This document shows, in pieces, positions 9,371 to 18,212 of a stretch of DNA of 64,000 nucleotides. The notes under the pieces are model-generated. The model did no database searches, was not told the DNA's origin, and saw only the letters and a program-made list of their open reading frames with translations. The position numbers and the translations under genes were made by a program. The stretch's first letter is position 1; every line of letters begins with the position of its first letter. The stretch covers positions 62,001 through 126,000 of the forward strand of contig JAUIKF010000002.1 in assembly GCA_030430575.1 (NCBI GenBank), in the 5' to 3' direction. This DNA comes from Bacteroidia bacterium (GTDB lineage Bacteria; Bacteroidota; Bacteroidia; J057).

Positions 9371-10930
9371 ATGCCCCAATCTCCTCAATTAAATACCTTG
9401 TCAGAACTGTTTTTTAGCTTAGATGAATCAAAAAGAGAACATTTTAACCAATACCTGACCTCTCCTTTTTCGTTCGCTGACATTCCCAAACTTACGCCCA
9501 ATACCAAGCGTCAGTTGGAATGGATATTTGGCTATATGGTGAAACAATCTGGTTCGAATAAAAAGATTGAGATCAAAGACCTAGCTAAGCGGATGAGGTT
9601 ATCCGAAGCGCGTACCTATAGCCTAATCAACCGTTTCGGCCAAGAATTATTAGATTTTATTATACATACCCAATTTCATGCTGACAAGAGCCTTCAGGCA
9701 CTCATCCGGTTACGGTATGCAATGTCACGTAATGAGTTAGATGATCATTATCATCGCGAATTAAAGGTAGCGGAAGCGTGGCTGGAAGAAGGGGCGATGC
9801 AGGAAAGAACGGATCTGCAGATTTCTTCCTCTTTTGCACTTTCTCGTGCGCATGAATTTGAAGTCCTTAAGCTTGCCCAGAACCTTTATACCATGAATCC
9901 AAAACTGGATATGGGAAAAGCTTTGATTGGAGTAGCTGAAAAATTTGCCCAATCCTTCTTGACCGAAAAACTGATGTCTCTGTGTGCAAAGCCCCGTAAA
10001 GATCATTTTTTCAAGGGAGCTCCAGAAGAGAGAATAATATTCGAAGTATTGGAACTGAGCGATGCAGAAAGAGATTGGCTGGAAAATACGAAAGCACCGA
10101 TTCCATCTATATATTATCTTTTTTACCAATTCTTTTTAGCCCCAGAATATGACGAATCTCTATTTTTGACCATTAAAAAACAACTTCATGAACACCTCGG
10201 ATCCCTTCCTTTAGCCCATCTCCGACAATTTTATTTCCACTTGATTAATGGTCACCAGATGAGATTAAGGGCTACAAAAAGAGGGAGGAAAGTCCTCATC
10301 GCTGAAGCAATTTCAGATCTGGAAACGGGGATTGAAAAAAAATACTTATGGCGCGGCAATAGTTTGAAACTAGAGTTGCTGTCCGTTGGACTTTCCTGGT
10401 ATAAAGGATTAGCTAATAAGAGTGGGACTGAAAAAAAAGCGATTCTTTACAGAGCAGAGACCTTCATGGAAGCGATCCAATATGAGAGCTTGGTCATGCC
10501 TGCTGGCTATAACAAAGAGTTTGCTAAAGATTCTCTTGTGATACAGCTTTTATTTGAACGACAAGCCTACAGAGAAGTATTGCAAAAATTGGCCAAAAGC
10601 GATGGGAAATCTCTCCACATCATTCAAGCTCTCCATAAACGATGTGTCATTATCAAGTGCTATTATGAAGAGAATGAACAGTTGATTGATGCTGATCTTG
10701 ATTCATTAAGAAACCGTTTAGCACGTGACGAAAAGCTATCTGAGGGGAAAAAGAAAGAGTTTCGGGCATTTTATACCTGTATGCAAAAATTAGTTCGACT
10801 GAAAGAAACACCTAAAGGAGAGATTAGCCCCTCGAAGCTAGATGAACTACAGGGATTGTACAAAAAATATGCTTCCAAGATGGTAGAAGCAGCGTGGATA
10901 AAGGTCAAAATAGATGAGTTTATGAAATAA
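9371..10930 (+). CDS. Unknown large helical protein with possible N-terminal helix-turn-helix
   Basis: A 519-residue soluble protein with no signal peptide or membrane segment; I do not recognise a named family. Residues 55-100 (KKIEIKDLAKRMRLSEARTY and LINRFGQELLDFI) have helix-turn-helix spacing, with Ala and Leu at core positions. The remaining 400 residues are almost wholly helical, Lys/Glu/Leu-rich and TPR-like or ARM-like in look. The layout (possible DNA-binding head on a helical-repeat body) would suit a regulator, but this is inference. It is transcribed divergently from the LRR gene with 213 bases between the two starts. It is followed by a hairpin and by the palindromic GAGACC-word element. 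Confidence 0.6.
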   Translation: MPQSPQLNTLSELFFSLDESKREHFNQYLTSPFSFADIPKLTPNTKRQLEWIFGYMVKQSGSNKKIEIKDLAKRMRLSEARTYSLINRFGQELLDFIIHTQFHADKSLQALIRLRYAMSRNELDDHYHRELKVAEAWLEEGAMQERTDLQISSSFALSRAHEFEVLKLAQNLYTMNPKLDMGKALIGVAEKFAQSFLTEKLMSLCAKPRKDHFFKGAPEERIIFEVLELSDAERDWLENTKAPIPSIYYLFYQFFLAPEYDESLFLTIKKQLHEHLGSLPLAHLRQFYFHLINGHQMRLRATKRGRKVLIAEAISDLETGIEKKYLWRGNSLKLELLSVGLSWYKGLANKSGTEKKAILYRAETFMEAIQYESLVMPAGYNKEFAKDSLVIQLLFERQAYREVLQKLAKSDGKSLHIIQALHKRCVIIKCYYEENEQLIDADLDSLRNRLARDEKLSEGKKKEFRAFYTCMQKLVRLKETPKGEISPSKLDELQGLYKKYASKMVEAAWIKVKIDEFMK

Positions 10931-10946
10931 AGGAGTGCACAAAAAA

Positions 10947-10972
10947 ACACCTATCCCTTACGAGATAGGTGT
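10947..10972. terminator. Hairpin terminator between convergent genes
   Basis: ACACCTATC (10947-10955) pairs with GATAGGTGT (10964-10972). A run of seven A precedes it on the plus strand, so the U-run suits leftward transcription from the VWA gene. Because it sits 16 bases past the stop at 10930, it may end the rightward gene too. Confidence 0.65.
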
Positions 10973-11012
10973 GTTCTAGAACGAAAGAACGTAGACCTGT
11001 GTGATTTTTAGG

Positions 11013-11252
11013 GGAGACCGCTCGCCTTTCAGGCTCGCTGCGAGACCGTTCGTCGCAAGCTCCTCACTGCGGGACCGCTCAGACCGAAGACGGCCTTCGC
11101 TGCGAGATCGCTCGAAGACTCGCTGTGAGACTAAAGGCAATTTCTTTCTCTTGTCTCATAGCGAGGCGAGTCTTCGAGCCAAGCGGTCTCGCAGTGAGTG
11201 CCGAAGGCGCGAACGATCTCGCCTCTCGCAGCGAGCGAAGCGAGCGGTCTCC
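11013..11252. repeat. Long inverted element made of GAGACCGCTCG-type words (copy 1)
   Basis: About 240 bases in which variants of GAGACCGCTCG, GAGATCGCTCG and TCGCTGCGAGACCGTTCG recur every 20-30 bases in the left half. Their reverse complements (CGAGCGGTCTC, CGAACGATCTCG) recur in the right half, around a central AT-rich loop near 11125-11160. The right end touches the stop codon (11252-11254) of the leftward VWA gene, so the last codons and the element abut. A second copy with the same words lies at 36318-36582. It could act as a bidirectional terminator or RNA-stability structure. It is not a CRISPR array, because the units are mirrored and variable. Confidence 0.85.
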
Positions 11253-13708
11253 TACCGCCGCGTGACCGGCCGCTGATCGATCAGCTTGGCGCGCTCAACA
11301 AGCCCGAGGAACTCCATTCGGTAGCCGTTGAAGTCGTCGCCGACGGCGCCTTTGGCGAGGTCTAGGACCATGTCGTAGTTGGCGGTGCCAGCGTAGCGTG
11401 AGCCGCGAAGTAGCATCCCAAATGATGCGACAGCTGCGGAGAAGCGATAGTTATCGCTTGTGGCGGAGAGGGTTTTGTCCCCCATAAAGATCACTTTCTC
11501 GATCAATTTACTTTTAGTGCCGTCAGGATCTTTGTAGCGAAACTTTACCGTCATGAGCTCTGCATTGGCGGAGGTATTGCTGGGGAATGTCTTTTGGTAT
11601 TTGAGGGCATCTGTGCCCGCAATATTGGTAGAAGCGCTATGCGGAACTACTTCATACAAGGCCGTCACGGTGTGACCTGCGCCGAGTTCGCCAGCGTCTT
11701 TGGTGTCGTCGTTGAAGTCCTGGGCTGCCATGACGCGGTTTTCATAGCCGATCAAGCGATAGCCCTTGACATGGGTAGGGTTAAACTCAATCTGGATTTT
11801 CACGTCTTTGGCGATGGCGTAAAGCGTGCCGCCCATTTCATTGACCAATACCTTCTGCGCTTCCTGTAGATTATCGATATAAGCGTAGTTTCCATTGCCC
11901 TTATCCGCCAATTGCTCCATGCGACTGTCCTTATAATTGCCAGTTCCAAATCCCAGAACGGAAAGGAATACGCCCTGGTCACGACGTTCTTCAATCATTT
12001 TGACCAACGCACTTTCGCTGCTTGGCCCTACATTGAAATCGCCGTCAGTGGCCAGGATCACACGGTTATTGCCTTGGTGGATGAGGTTGTTGACGGCCAC
12101 ATTATAAGCGAGTTCGATACCTGCGCCGCCTGCGGTAGAGCCACCAGCGTTTAATCGATTCAGCGCATTGAGGATCGTTTGCTTGTCTGAAGCTGGAGTA
12201 GAGGGCAATACGACACCTGCGGCACCGGCGTAGACCACCATGGCTACCCGGTCGTGATGGTTGAGGTTGTCGAGGAGTAGGGAAAAGGACTGCTTGAGCA
12301 AGGGCAATTTATTGGGGCTGCTCATGGAGCCTGATACATCGATCAGGAAGACGAGGTTGCTCGCCGCTAGTTCGCTGCGGTCTATCTCAAGGCCCTTGAG
12401 ACCGATATGGACGAGCTGATGCTCGGGATTCCATGGACAGGAAGACACTTCGGGATTGATGCTAAAGGGCTGCGCAGCAAGGGGTTGCGGATAGGTATAG
12501 TCAAAATAATTGACGAGTTCTTCGATGCGGACGGCCCCTGGAGGAGGCATGGTGCTGCTGTTGAGGTAGCGGCGCGTATTGGCGTAGGACGCGGCGTCTA
12601 CGTCGATGGAGAACGTCGAAAGGGCTTCGACGAGGGGAGAAGTAAAGGGATTTTCATTGATATGGGCGTATTCTTCGACGGATGGGGGTTCCTGTTGGGC
12701 TTTAAGGGCTTTTTGCTCTGCTTTCAGCTTGGCCATTTCTGCCTCCAGGCGCTTGAGCTCCAACTCCTGCTGGCGACGCTTGCGGTCTTTCTTTGCTTCT
12801 TCTGCTGCTTTCATGTCACTAAGCTCCTTTTTGAGCTTTACTATCTCAGCATCTTGCTGGTCTTTTCTCATTTTCGACATTTTCTCTGCTGCTGCTAATT
12901 CAGAACTAGCTGGAGGGTTCTTAGGCTTATTGTCGGCCACAGTAGGCTCTTCTACAGGCGCATCCACAGGTTCAATATCTCCAAAGTCTTGTACCCCATC
13001 CGCATCATATTCATCATCCATTTGCACTTCTACCTCATCTGCCAAGATTACTTCTTCTTCAGCTAACTGCTGCATTTTCTTATCCGCTTCCTTTTGAAGA
13101 CGACGGATATTGGCCATTTTCTCTTGAACGATACGCTGTTGTTGTCTTTGAATCTCATCAGCCTTGAGTTTTTCCGCCCTAAGACGATCTATTTCAGCTC
13201 TTTCCATCAATTGACTAATCTCTTCTTGCTTGTCGGCAAGCATTTCTTTACGTCGCAATAAATCCTGCTGAAATTTCTCTGGATCTAAGGGGTCTCCTCC
13301 TCTCAAAGACTCCGTCTCTCGGATTTTGGCCTCTAATTCACGCTGCTCTTGCTCAAGGTTTCGTTGCGCATCACGTGCCCGTTCCTCTGCCGTAACCGCT
13401 CTCGGCGGATCAGCAGGAGCACCAGAAGTAGGCACTGTAGCAGAAACCGCATTGCCATTCGGTTCAGGGATTTTAAAAGCCATGGGCTTTTTTGCGGGAG
13501 GAGGGACGGCTGTTGTAGCCGGTCCTGTTTGGGCGTTTGATGACCGTTGGCCTTTTTTGCTTGAGATACTTACTTCCCCAATTGCGTCATTTCGCGTATT
13601 GGGTGCCTTGGAGGCGTGGTGTTTTGCGGAATTGTGGCAAGCAACGGCTAAGGTCAAACAAGCCAAAAAGCTCAACCATAGCACGGGCCTTTGCAGAAGG
13701 TTTTTCAT
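11252..13708 (-). CDS. YfbK-like von Willebrand factor A lipoprotein with long charged coiled coil
   Basis: An 818-residue lipoprotein. The N-terminus MKNLLQRPVLWLSFLACLTL ends in a lipobox with Cys near residue 24. Residues about 110-350 are a Glu/Lys/Gln-rich coiled coil (EERARDAQRNLEQEQRELEA and many similar). The YfbK-family N-terminal segment (NPFTSPLVEALSTFSIDVDA) precedes the VWA domain, whose metal-ion-dependent adhesion motif DVSGSM is at 457-462, with conserved Thr/Asp loops (LATDGDFNVG) after it. A YfbK-type C-terminal domain follows. Such proteins sit in the envelope, and their ligands are largely unknown. E. coli YfbK lacks the long coiled coil, so the linker is the unusual part. 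The C-terminal residues RPVTRR abut the inverted element. Confidence 0.85.
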   Translation of the reverse strand: MKNLLQRPVLWLSFLACLTLAVACHNSAKHHASKAPNTRNDAIGEVSISSKKGQRSSNAQTGPATTAVPPPAKKPMAFKIPEPNGNAVSATVPTSGAPADPPRAVTAEERARDAQRNLEQEQRELEAKIRETESLRGGDPLDPEKFQQDLLRRKEMLADKQEEISQLMERAEIDRLRAEKLKADEIQRQQQRIVQEKMANIRRLQKEADKKMQQLAEEEVILADEVEVQMDDEYDADGVQDFGDIEPVDAPVEEPTVADNKPKNPPASSELAAAEKMSKMRKDQQDAEIVKLKKELSDMKAAEEAKKDRKRRQQELELKRLEAEMAKLKAEQKALKAQQEPPSVEEYAHINENPFTSPLVEALSTFSIDVDAASYANTRRYLNSSTMPPPGAVRIEELVNYFDYTYPQPLAAQPFSINPEVSSCPWNPEHQLVHIGLKGLEIDRSELAASNLVFLIDVSGSMSSPNKLPLLKQSFSLLLDNLNHHDRVAMVVYAGAAGVVLPSTPASDKQTILNALNRLNAGGSTAGGAGIELAYNVAVNNLIHQGNNRVILATDGDFNVGPSSESALVKMIEERRDQGVFLSVLGFGTGNYKDSRMEQLADKGNGNYAYIDNLQEAQKVLVNEMGGTLYAIAKDVKIQIEFNPTHVKGYRLIGYENRVMAAQDFNDDTKDAGELGAGHTVTALYEVVPHSASTNIAGTDALKYQKTFPSNTSANAELMTVKFRYKDPDGTKSKLIEKVIFMGDKTLSATSDNYRFSAAVASFGMLLRGSRYAGTANYDMVLDLAKGAVGDDFNGYRMEFLGLVERAKLIDQRPVTRR

Positions 13709-14045
13709 GATGAGGGTATTGTAGATAAAGTAAAAAATAGAAAGATCCTTTGTGGGACAGGAGAATAGAATTTGTAATCAATAATGAATCAATCAATAAT
13801 TCTTCCTTTGTAAGGATAGAGGCAAAGGCGTAAAAAATTCCACAAAGAGTTCTGCAAAAAAAGTTGTGAATTGGTAGACAAAAGGTTCCTTTTTTACCCT
13901 TCAACCTAAGCAAAAACGAATGGCGGCAGGGCCTCATAAAAAGTGACAAATTCCGCTTATTATGCAAATGGACGCAGGAAGTTGACTAATCATCTCCCAA
14001 AAACGAACGACAAATAATCCGCTGATAAAAACGTTTTATTGAGGC
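13709..14045. other. Divergent intergenic region (337 bp)
   Basis: Lies between the divergent VWA and SanA-like genes and must hold both promoters. An ATTGATT-type iterated stretch at about 13765-13800 (AATCAATAATGAATCAATCA) resembles the AT-rich words found in other gaps. No gene, RNA or exact TAnnTTTG element was recognised. Confidence 0.5.
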
Positions 14046-14684
14046 ATGAAAATAAAAAAGATTTTTCGCTGGCTGTTCATCCTGTTCCTACTAGGTATCC
14101 TTGTAATTTGGGGCTCCAACCAGCTCGTCAAGCAATCGGCCAAGGGCCTGCTTTACACCAGCGCCAGCGATGTGCCCCCCCACAAAGTCGCCCTTGTTCT
14201 GGGCACCATCAAGACCCTGAGGAGTGGCTACACCAATATGTTTTTTGTCTACCGAATCAATGCTGCCGCCGCTCTCTACCAAGCGGGCAAAGTCCGCCAT
14301 TTCATTCTCAGCGGAGACAATCATGTCGAGGGTTATGATGAACCTTCGGATATGAAGGCCGCTTTGATGGCTAAGGGCGTCCCCGCATCTGCGATTACGC
14401 TGGATTATGCAGGATTCCGCACCTTGGATTCCATCGTCCGTGCCAAGGAAGTTTTTGGCCAAAATAACCTGATTGTGGTGTCTCAGCCATTTCACAATGA
14501 GCGTGCACTTTTTATCGCTCGTCACCATGGGATCGAAGCGGTAGGGTTCAATGCCAGAACAGCCGCTTACAGATATGGCTATAAAGTGTATCTTCGCGAA
14601 TACTTGGCGTGCGTCAAGGCGGTGTTGGATGTGTATGTGTTGAAGACCCAACCCAAGTTTTTGGGACCGAAAGTGGAGATATGA
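14046..14684 (+). CDS. SanA/ElyC/YdcF-family (DUF218) membrane-anchored protein
   Basis: A 212-residue protein with one N-terminal membrane helix (IFRWLFILFLLGILVIWGSN) and a soluble DUF218 domain facing the periplasm. Family landmarks are KVALVLGTIKTLRSG, RINAAAALYQAGKVRHFILSG, the acidic EPSDM loop, and RTLDSIVRAKEVFG followed by VVSQPFHNERALFIAR. E. coli SanA, ElyC and YdcF affect envelope integrity and peptidoglycan or lipid-carrier metabolism, but their reaction is not settled. It is followed after 48 bases by the CYTH gene in the same direction. Family confident; exact role open. Confidence 0.85.
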   Translation: MKIKKIFRWLFILFLLGILVIWGSNQLVKQSAKGLLYTSASDVPPHKVALVLGTIKTLRSGYTNMFFVYRINAAAALYQAGKVRHFILSGDNHVEGYDEPSDMKAALMAKGVPASAITLDYAGFRTLDSIVRAKEVFGQNNLIVVSQPFHNERALFIARHHGIEAVGFNARTAAYRYGYKVYLREYLACVKAVLDVYVLKTQPKFLGPKVEI

Positions 14685-14694
14685 GAAGTACAAG

Positions 14695-14722
14695 CGCAAA
14701 TTCAAGCTCAAGTTCAATTTTT
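14695..14722 (+). repeat. Single-arm iterated word (CAAGnTCAA type)
   Basis: The gap between the SanA-like and CYTH genes contains successive variants of CAAGCTCAAGTTCAA with no mirrored arm. It starts 11 bases after the stop at 14684 and ends 11 bases before the next ATG. It belongs in style with the other short-word gaps in this window. Confidence 0.5.
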
Positions 14723-14732
14723 TGTTGATTCC

Positions 14733-15254
14733 ATGACAGAAATAGAAGTTAAAATACTGGAAGTCAATCCTTTATTGATTCAAGAGAAGCTCACGGCAAT
14801 GGGAGCGGAGAAGCATTTTGACGGCGAAATGCACGCCGTTTTTTTTGATTTTGAAGATGGGCGAGTCAAGGAAAAAGGAGATGTCTTGCGCTTGAGAAAA
14901 GAAGGGGAGGAGACCATTTTAGCCTATAAAAAACGCGTCTCCCGAGAAGGTGCCAAAATCATGGAGGAACACGAAACGGCTGTCAGTAATTTTGAGGAAA
15001 TTCGTACCATACTCGCCTACCTCGGCATCCACAGCTTCACCGAAACTCGTAAGTTTCGTACCGAATATGTCCTCGGAGACACCCATATCGTCATCGACGA
15101 TTATCAGGATGAATTAGGCTTTATTCCCCCCTTTATAGAAATAGAAGCTCCCACATTGGCGCGTCTCCAAGAAGTTGCAGGGAAACTAGGCTTCCAGCCT
15201 AAGGACTGCCTGAGTTGGGATACCCATGACCTTGTCAAACATTATAAGGTCTGA
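14733..15254 (+). CDS. CYTH-domain protein (class IV adenylate cyclase/triphosphatase type)
   Basis: A 173-residue soluble protein filled by one CYTH domain. The defining ExExK metal-binding motif is EIEVK at residues 3-7. Further alternating charged strands follow: KGDVLRLRKEG, ILAYKKR, KFRTEYVLGDTHIVIDDY, and FIEIEAPT near the end. The CYTH tunnel fold hydrolyses triphosphates or thiamine triphosphate, or makes cAMP in CyaB-type proteins. The CyaB-like layout (about 175 residues, with the DDYQDELGFIPPFIEIEA segment) fits class IV cyclase-like proteins, but the substrate cannot be read from sequence. It sits between the SanA-like and GNAT genes in the same direction. Confidence 0.85.
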   Translation: MTEIEVKILEVNPLLIQEKLTAMGAEKHFDGEMHAVFFDFEDGRVKEKGDVLRLRKEGEETILAYKKRVSREGAKIMEEHETAVSNFEEIRTILAYLGIHSFTETRKFRTEYVLGDTHIVIDDYQDELGFIPPFIEIEAPTLARLQEVAGKLGFQPKDCLSWDTHDLVKHYKV

Positions 15255-15260
15255 AAGGCC

Positions 15261-15329
15261 GAATGTCTGATTGTCTGAGTGTCTAGTAATAAACCCTCAA
15301 CTATCGGACGTTCAGACAATCAGACATTC
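15261..15329. repeat. Inverted repeat with GTCTGA-type words between stop and start
   Basis: GAATGTCTGATTGTCTGA (15261-15278) is the exact reverse complement of 15312-15329, with a 33-base loop. Each arm repeats TGTCTGA. The element fills nearly the whole gap: it begins 6 bases after the CYTH stop and ends 5 bases before the GNAT ATG. Possible transcript-processing or terminator hairpin. Confidence 0.85.
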
Positions 15330-15334
15330 AGTCT

Positions 15335-15763
15335 ATGATTCACCTCGTCACGCCCCACGACACACTCGCAGTACGCGCAGCCATTTTGAGACCCTATTTG
15401 ACTGCTGAAGAGAATTTGCTGCCTGAGGACAGTGAATCGGATGCTTTTCATTTAGCCTATAGAAAAGGAGAAGAAACGATAGGCGTCGCTTCTTACTATG
15501 TCAGGCAGCTAGCGCCTTATGAGGGAATAGGCTATCGCTTACGCCAAATGGGCGTTTTGGCGTCCTATCAAAACACAGGCATCGGTGCCGAAATTATGCG
15601 TAAGGGATTTGAAGTATTGCACCAGCGTGGCGCAGACTATCTATGGTGCGATGCACGCAAAATTGCCTTCGGATTTTATGAAAAACAAGGAATGCAGATT
15701 ATCGGAGAAGAATTTCACGTGCCCAATGTTGGACCCCATAAGCACATGATCATTCAGTTTTAA
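15335..15763 (+). CDS. GNAT-family N-acetyltransferase
   Basis: A 142-residue protein with the GNAT fold. The region RQMGVLASYQNTGIGAEIMR carries the acetyl-CoA pyrophosphate-binding motif A (Q-x2-G-x-G/A form). It is followed by the beta-5 region YLWCDARKIAFGFYEKQGMQ, in which FYEKQGM is the typical motif B. It presumably acetylates a small molecule or protein amine in the cytoplasm; substrate not predictable. Length is typical for a single-domain GNAT. The preceding inverted repeat leaves only five bases before its ATG. Confidence 0.85.
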   Translation: MIHLVTPHDTLAVRAAILRPYLTAEENLLPEDSESDAFHLAYRKGEETIGVASYYVRQLAPYEGIGYRLRQMGVLASYQNTGIGAEIMRKGFEVLHQRGADYLWCDARKIAFGFYEKQGMQIIGEEFHVPNVGPHKHMIIQF

Positions 15764-15780
15764 GAGGATTTAGAGTTCAG

Positions 15781-15837
15781 AGTTCGAACGTTCGATAGTT
15801 AATCAACAACAACCCCTGAACCCTGAACGCTCGAACT
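15781..15837. repeat. Imperfect inverted repeat (AGTTCGAACGTTC words) after the GNAT gene
   Basis: AGTTCGAACGTTC (15781-15793) pairs with 15825-15837 with one mismatch over a 31-base loop. Flanking GTTCAGAGTTC and CCCTGAACCCTGAAC words extend the mirror. It starts about 15 bases after the stop at 15763, following the same pattern as the previous gap. Confidence 0.7.
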
Positions 15838-16080
15838 TTCCTCTGGGTAAGGGTTCAGCGAAATGTGTATTGAAACTTTGGGAGAATTGTCCCAATTTGG
15901 CCTTTCGACGATCTGCCTTTTTGAAATAATGGATTAATCATCTGTTAATCCCTGCGATTTTATACTTTTACGGCGTCAAACCAATCCCTTGTGCTTCCCC
16001 AAGAGAATTATTAATTAATCAATAATTCTTAACAGAAGCTCCTTGCTTTTTTGTACACAACCTCTATCTCCTCTGTCCTC
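15838..16080 (+). promoter_or_regulatory. Upstream region of the coiled-coil gene
   Basis: Contains TACTTTTA at about 15963-15970, one base off the TAnnTTTG -7 consensus. It also holds a palindrome AGAATTATT-N8-AATAATTCT at 16004-16029, between that site and the ATG at 16081. The palindrome could be an operator or a 5'-UTR hairpin. Together with the inverted repeat this accounts for the 317-base gap. Confidence 0.35.
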
Positions 16081-18009
16081 ATGAAATGCTATGCTTGCTG
16101 GCTAATTCTTTTGTCCTTTCTATCTCTCCCTTTGATCTCCATTGCTCAACAGCAAAGGCCAGATGAAAACACCTCTCGTTCGCTAGATAGTAAAACAGGT
16201 ACGGCTGATCCCAACCATGAGCCAGATGCGCGCATCCGCCAATTACAAGACTCCGTGAAATCTCTCCAACAAGAATTGTTGGATACGAAGCGTCAGCTCA
16301 AACTTACTGAGCAAGCGCTATCTGCGTCTTCCAAATCAGACCCCTTTTACATAGAGCCTCCCGAAATGGAAGCCTATCGGGACACCATTCGCATCCTCAA
16401 AGATGGCATCTATGGCTATGAAGAATTGATGCGTGAGCAGCAAGCGTTTGTGGATACGTTGTTGAATCATCTGAGTGAGTCATCGGTGAAGGATTTGAAG
16501 AAAAAAAGCCGAAATGCGCGGCTGGGGCGGTATGCTACGCTTGAAGACTCCTTGAGTCATTATAAAAAAATTACTGCGCAACAGCACGATAAATTGGCCG
16601 CTCAAGAAGCTGAAATAGCGTTATTGAAAACAAATCAGCCAGCCCCTTCCCCTGACCCTAAGCCTGTTACTTTTCCCCTTGCAGGTGAACTCAAAAAGAC
16701 GAAGGAAAATCTTTCCCAGGTTGTGGAAGAAAACCGACTATTGCGGGCACGATTAGTGGAAGAAGAAAAAAAATATGATGCATTGAAGGCCAAAGAAGAG
16801 GTGCTGATGAAGCAAAAAGATGGGAGTATGAAGGGAATGGAGGAGCAGTACAAAAGCCAAATTATGGCGCTGAACAAGCAGGTAATGAATCAGGCCAAGC
16901 GCACGCGCCAGCTCGAAGCGGAGCTTCAGGTGCGGCTCTCTTTGCAGGCAGAGCTTCAAACCAAGTTGATGACCAAGCAGCAGGAGATGTCGAAACGGTT
17001 GGCGAGAAGCCATAGCCAAGTGAAGGATGCACGTGGGACAAACAGGCGCTTGCGGTCAAATATTCGCATTCTGGAAGACCAGCTTCGAGAATCTGAAAGC
17101 CAGGCCACCTATACCCGAAAACAAGCGCAACGAATCAGCGCCGAATTGGAGAAAACGCGGGGGAAACTGATGGAGAAATCAGAAAGATTGGAACACTTGC
17201 AATATGATTTGGAAGAGGCGCGACTAGAACGCCAGCAGGCTGAAGTTGCACGTGGTCGCTTCAAAAATGAAGCGGAAGCCAGTAGACGCTTGATAGACTC
17301 TATGATTGTCTACAATCAGTCCATCCAATGGCGTAGCCAACGACTTCACAACACCATAGACTCGCTCCATGGAGAGATCGCCTTGCTAGATCCGTATAGC
17401 GAAAGCGCCCGAGCGCGCAGACGCGTCTACCAGCAGCAGCTGGACAACCTGACCCGCCTGCAAAAGCAATTGCCCGAACTGGAAAAGTCTTTGTATGCGC
17501 GAGATAAGCTCCTAGACCAGCGAGAGCGGTATTTGCGGGAATTTGGGAATAATGGAACCTTTGGATCTTTGCTCGATCAGCTTGAAGAAGCGACAAGAGA
17601 GAAAGAAGCCTATAAGCGTAAATTAGAGGAGACTTCTCCGGATTTCTCCCTTGCTCGGTCAGAGATATATACCAGTGACACCCAACGAGACAACCGCGTC
17701 GTGACAGCATTCTGTCTTGACTCCAAGCAAGCGGGCCTTGTCCTTCGCGCCAAAATCCTCGATTATTTCCGAGATAAGAAGATCGCCAAACTCTCCGATG
17801 AGCCGCTGACTTTTGCGGCGTTCTCAAATGCTAGCATTTCAGACTTACCCTTCACCTTGGCCTTTGATATTAGCGAAGAAGTCAGCACAGGCTGGCGACG
17901 CGTGGCGTGTACCGTGCGTTTGAGCAATGGCCTGTATCTGGCGCCAGCGGCGAATCCTGGCAGCCGCAAGGCGATTGAGCGGTTGTTGGGGGAGATATTG
18001 GGGGAGTAA
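16081..18009 (+). CDS. Exported coiled-coil protein of unknown function
   Basis: A protein of 642 residues from ATG 16081, chosen because MKCYACWLILLSFLSLPLIS is a good signal peptide (cleavage near SIAQ); an in-frame ATG at 16051 would add ten residues. Nearly the whole chain from about 40 to 540 is heptad coiled coil, rich in K, E, Q and R. The last 100 residues form a small globular domain (RDNRVVTAFCLDSKQAGLVL and GWRRVACTVRLSNGLYLAPA). Likely a periplasmic or outer-membrane-attached scaffold. No family name recognised. The downstream gap carries no clear terminator. Confidence 0.7.
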   Translation: MKCYACWLILLSFLSLPLISIAQQQRPDENTSRSLDSKTGTADPNHEPDARIRQLQDSVKSLQQELLDTKRQLKLTEQALSASSKSDPFYIEPPEMEAYRDTIRILKDGIYGYEELMREQQAFVDTLLNHLSESSVKDLKKKSRNARLGRYATLEDSLSHYKKITAQQHDKLAAQEAEIALLKTNQPAPSPDPKPVTFPLAGELKKTKENLSQVVEENRLLRARLVEEEKKYDALKAKEEVLMKQKDGSMKGMEEQYKSQIMALNKQVMNQAKRTRQLEAELQVRLSLQAELQTKLMTKQQEMSKRLARSHSQVKDARGTNRRLRSNIRILEDQLRESESQATYTRKQAQRISAELEKTRGKLMEKSERLEHLQYDLEEARLERQQAEVARGRFKNEAEASRRLIDSMIVYNQSIQWRSQRLHNTIDSLHGEIALLDPYSESARARRRVYQQQLDNLTRLQKQLPELEKSLYARDKLLDQRERYLREFGNNGTFGSLLDQLEEATREKEAYKRKLEETSPDFSLARSEIYTSDTQRDNRVVTAFCLDSKQAGLVLRAKILDYFRDKKIAKLSDEPLTFAAFSNASISDLPFTLAFDISEEVSTGWRRVACTVRLSNGLYLAPAANPGSRKAIERLLGEILGE

Positions 18010-18212
18010 TTTCCTTTTTGTTTGAATTATTTCTATATTGGAATTGCATTTGCAATAGAATAGGCAGCTTTCCATTTACTAATCCTATCAAAATGGAAGC
18101 ACTTTTGGCATAACTCTTTTCCCTTACCTGTACTTCTCTGATTGACTTGGCCACATACATGACCAACAGATAGTTTGTATCATAAAATTCAAACGCCCAA
18201 AATGAAATACTC

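Noticed and set aside
9371-10930. Calling the 519-residue protein a transcription factor
   Set aside because: Only a short HTH-like spacing supports it, so it is left as unknown with a note.
11013-11252. CRISPR-like array of regular short units
   Set aside because: Units are mirrored around a centre, variable in length and have no unique spacers, and no cas genes are nearby.
12606-13097. Ser-rich rightward frames of about 163 codons inside the VWA gene
   Set aside because: They arise from the antisense of the Lys/Glu-rich coiled coil, which gives Ser/Phe-rich text.
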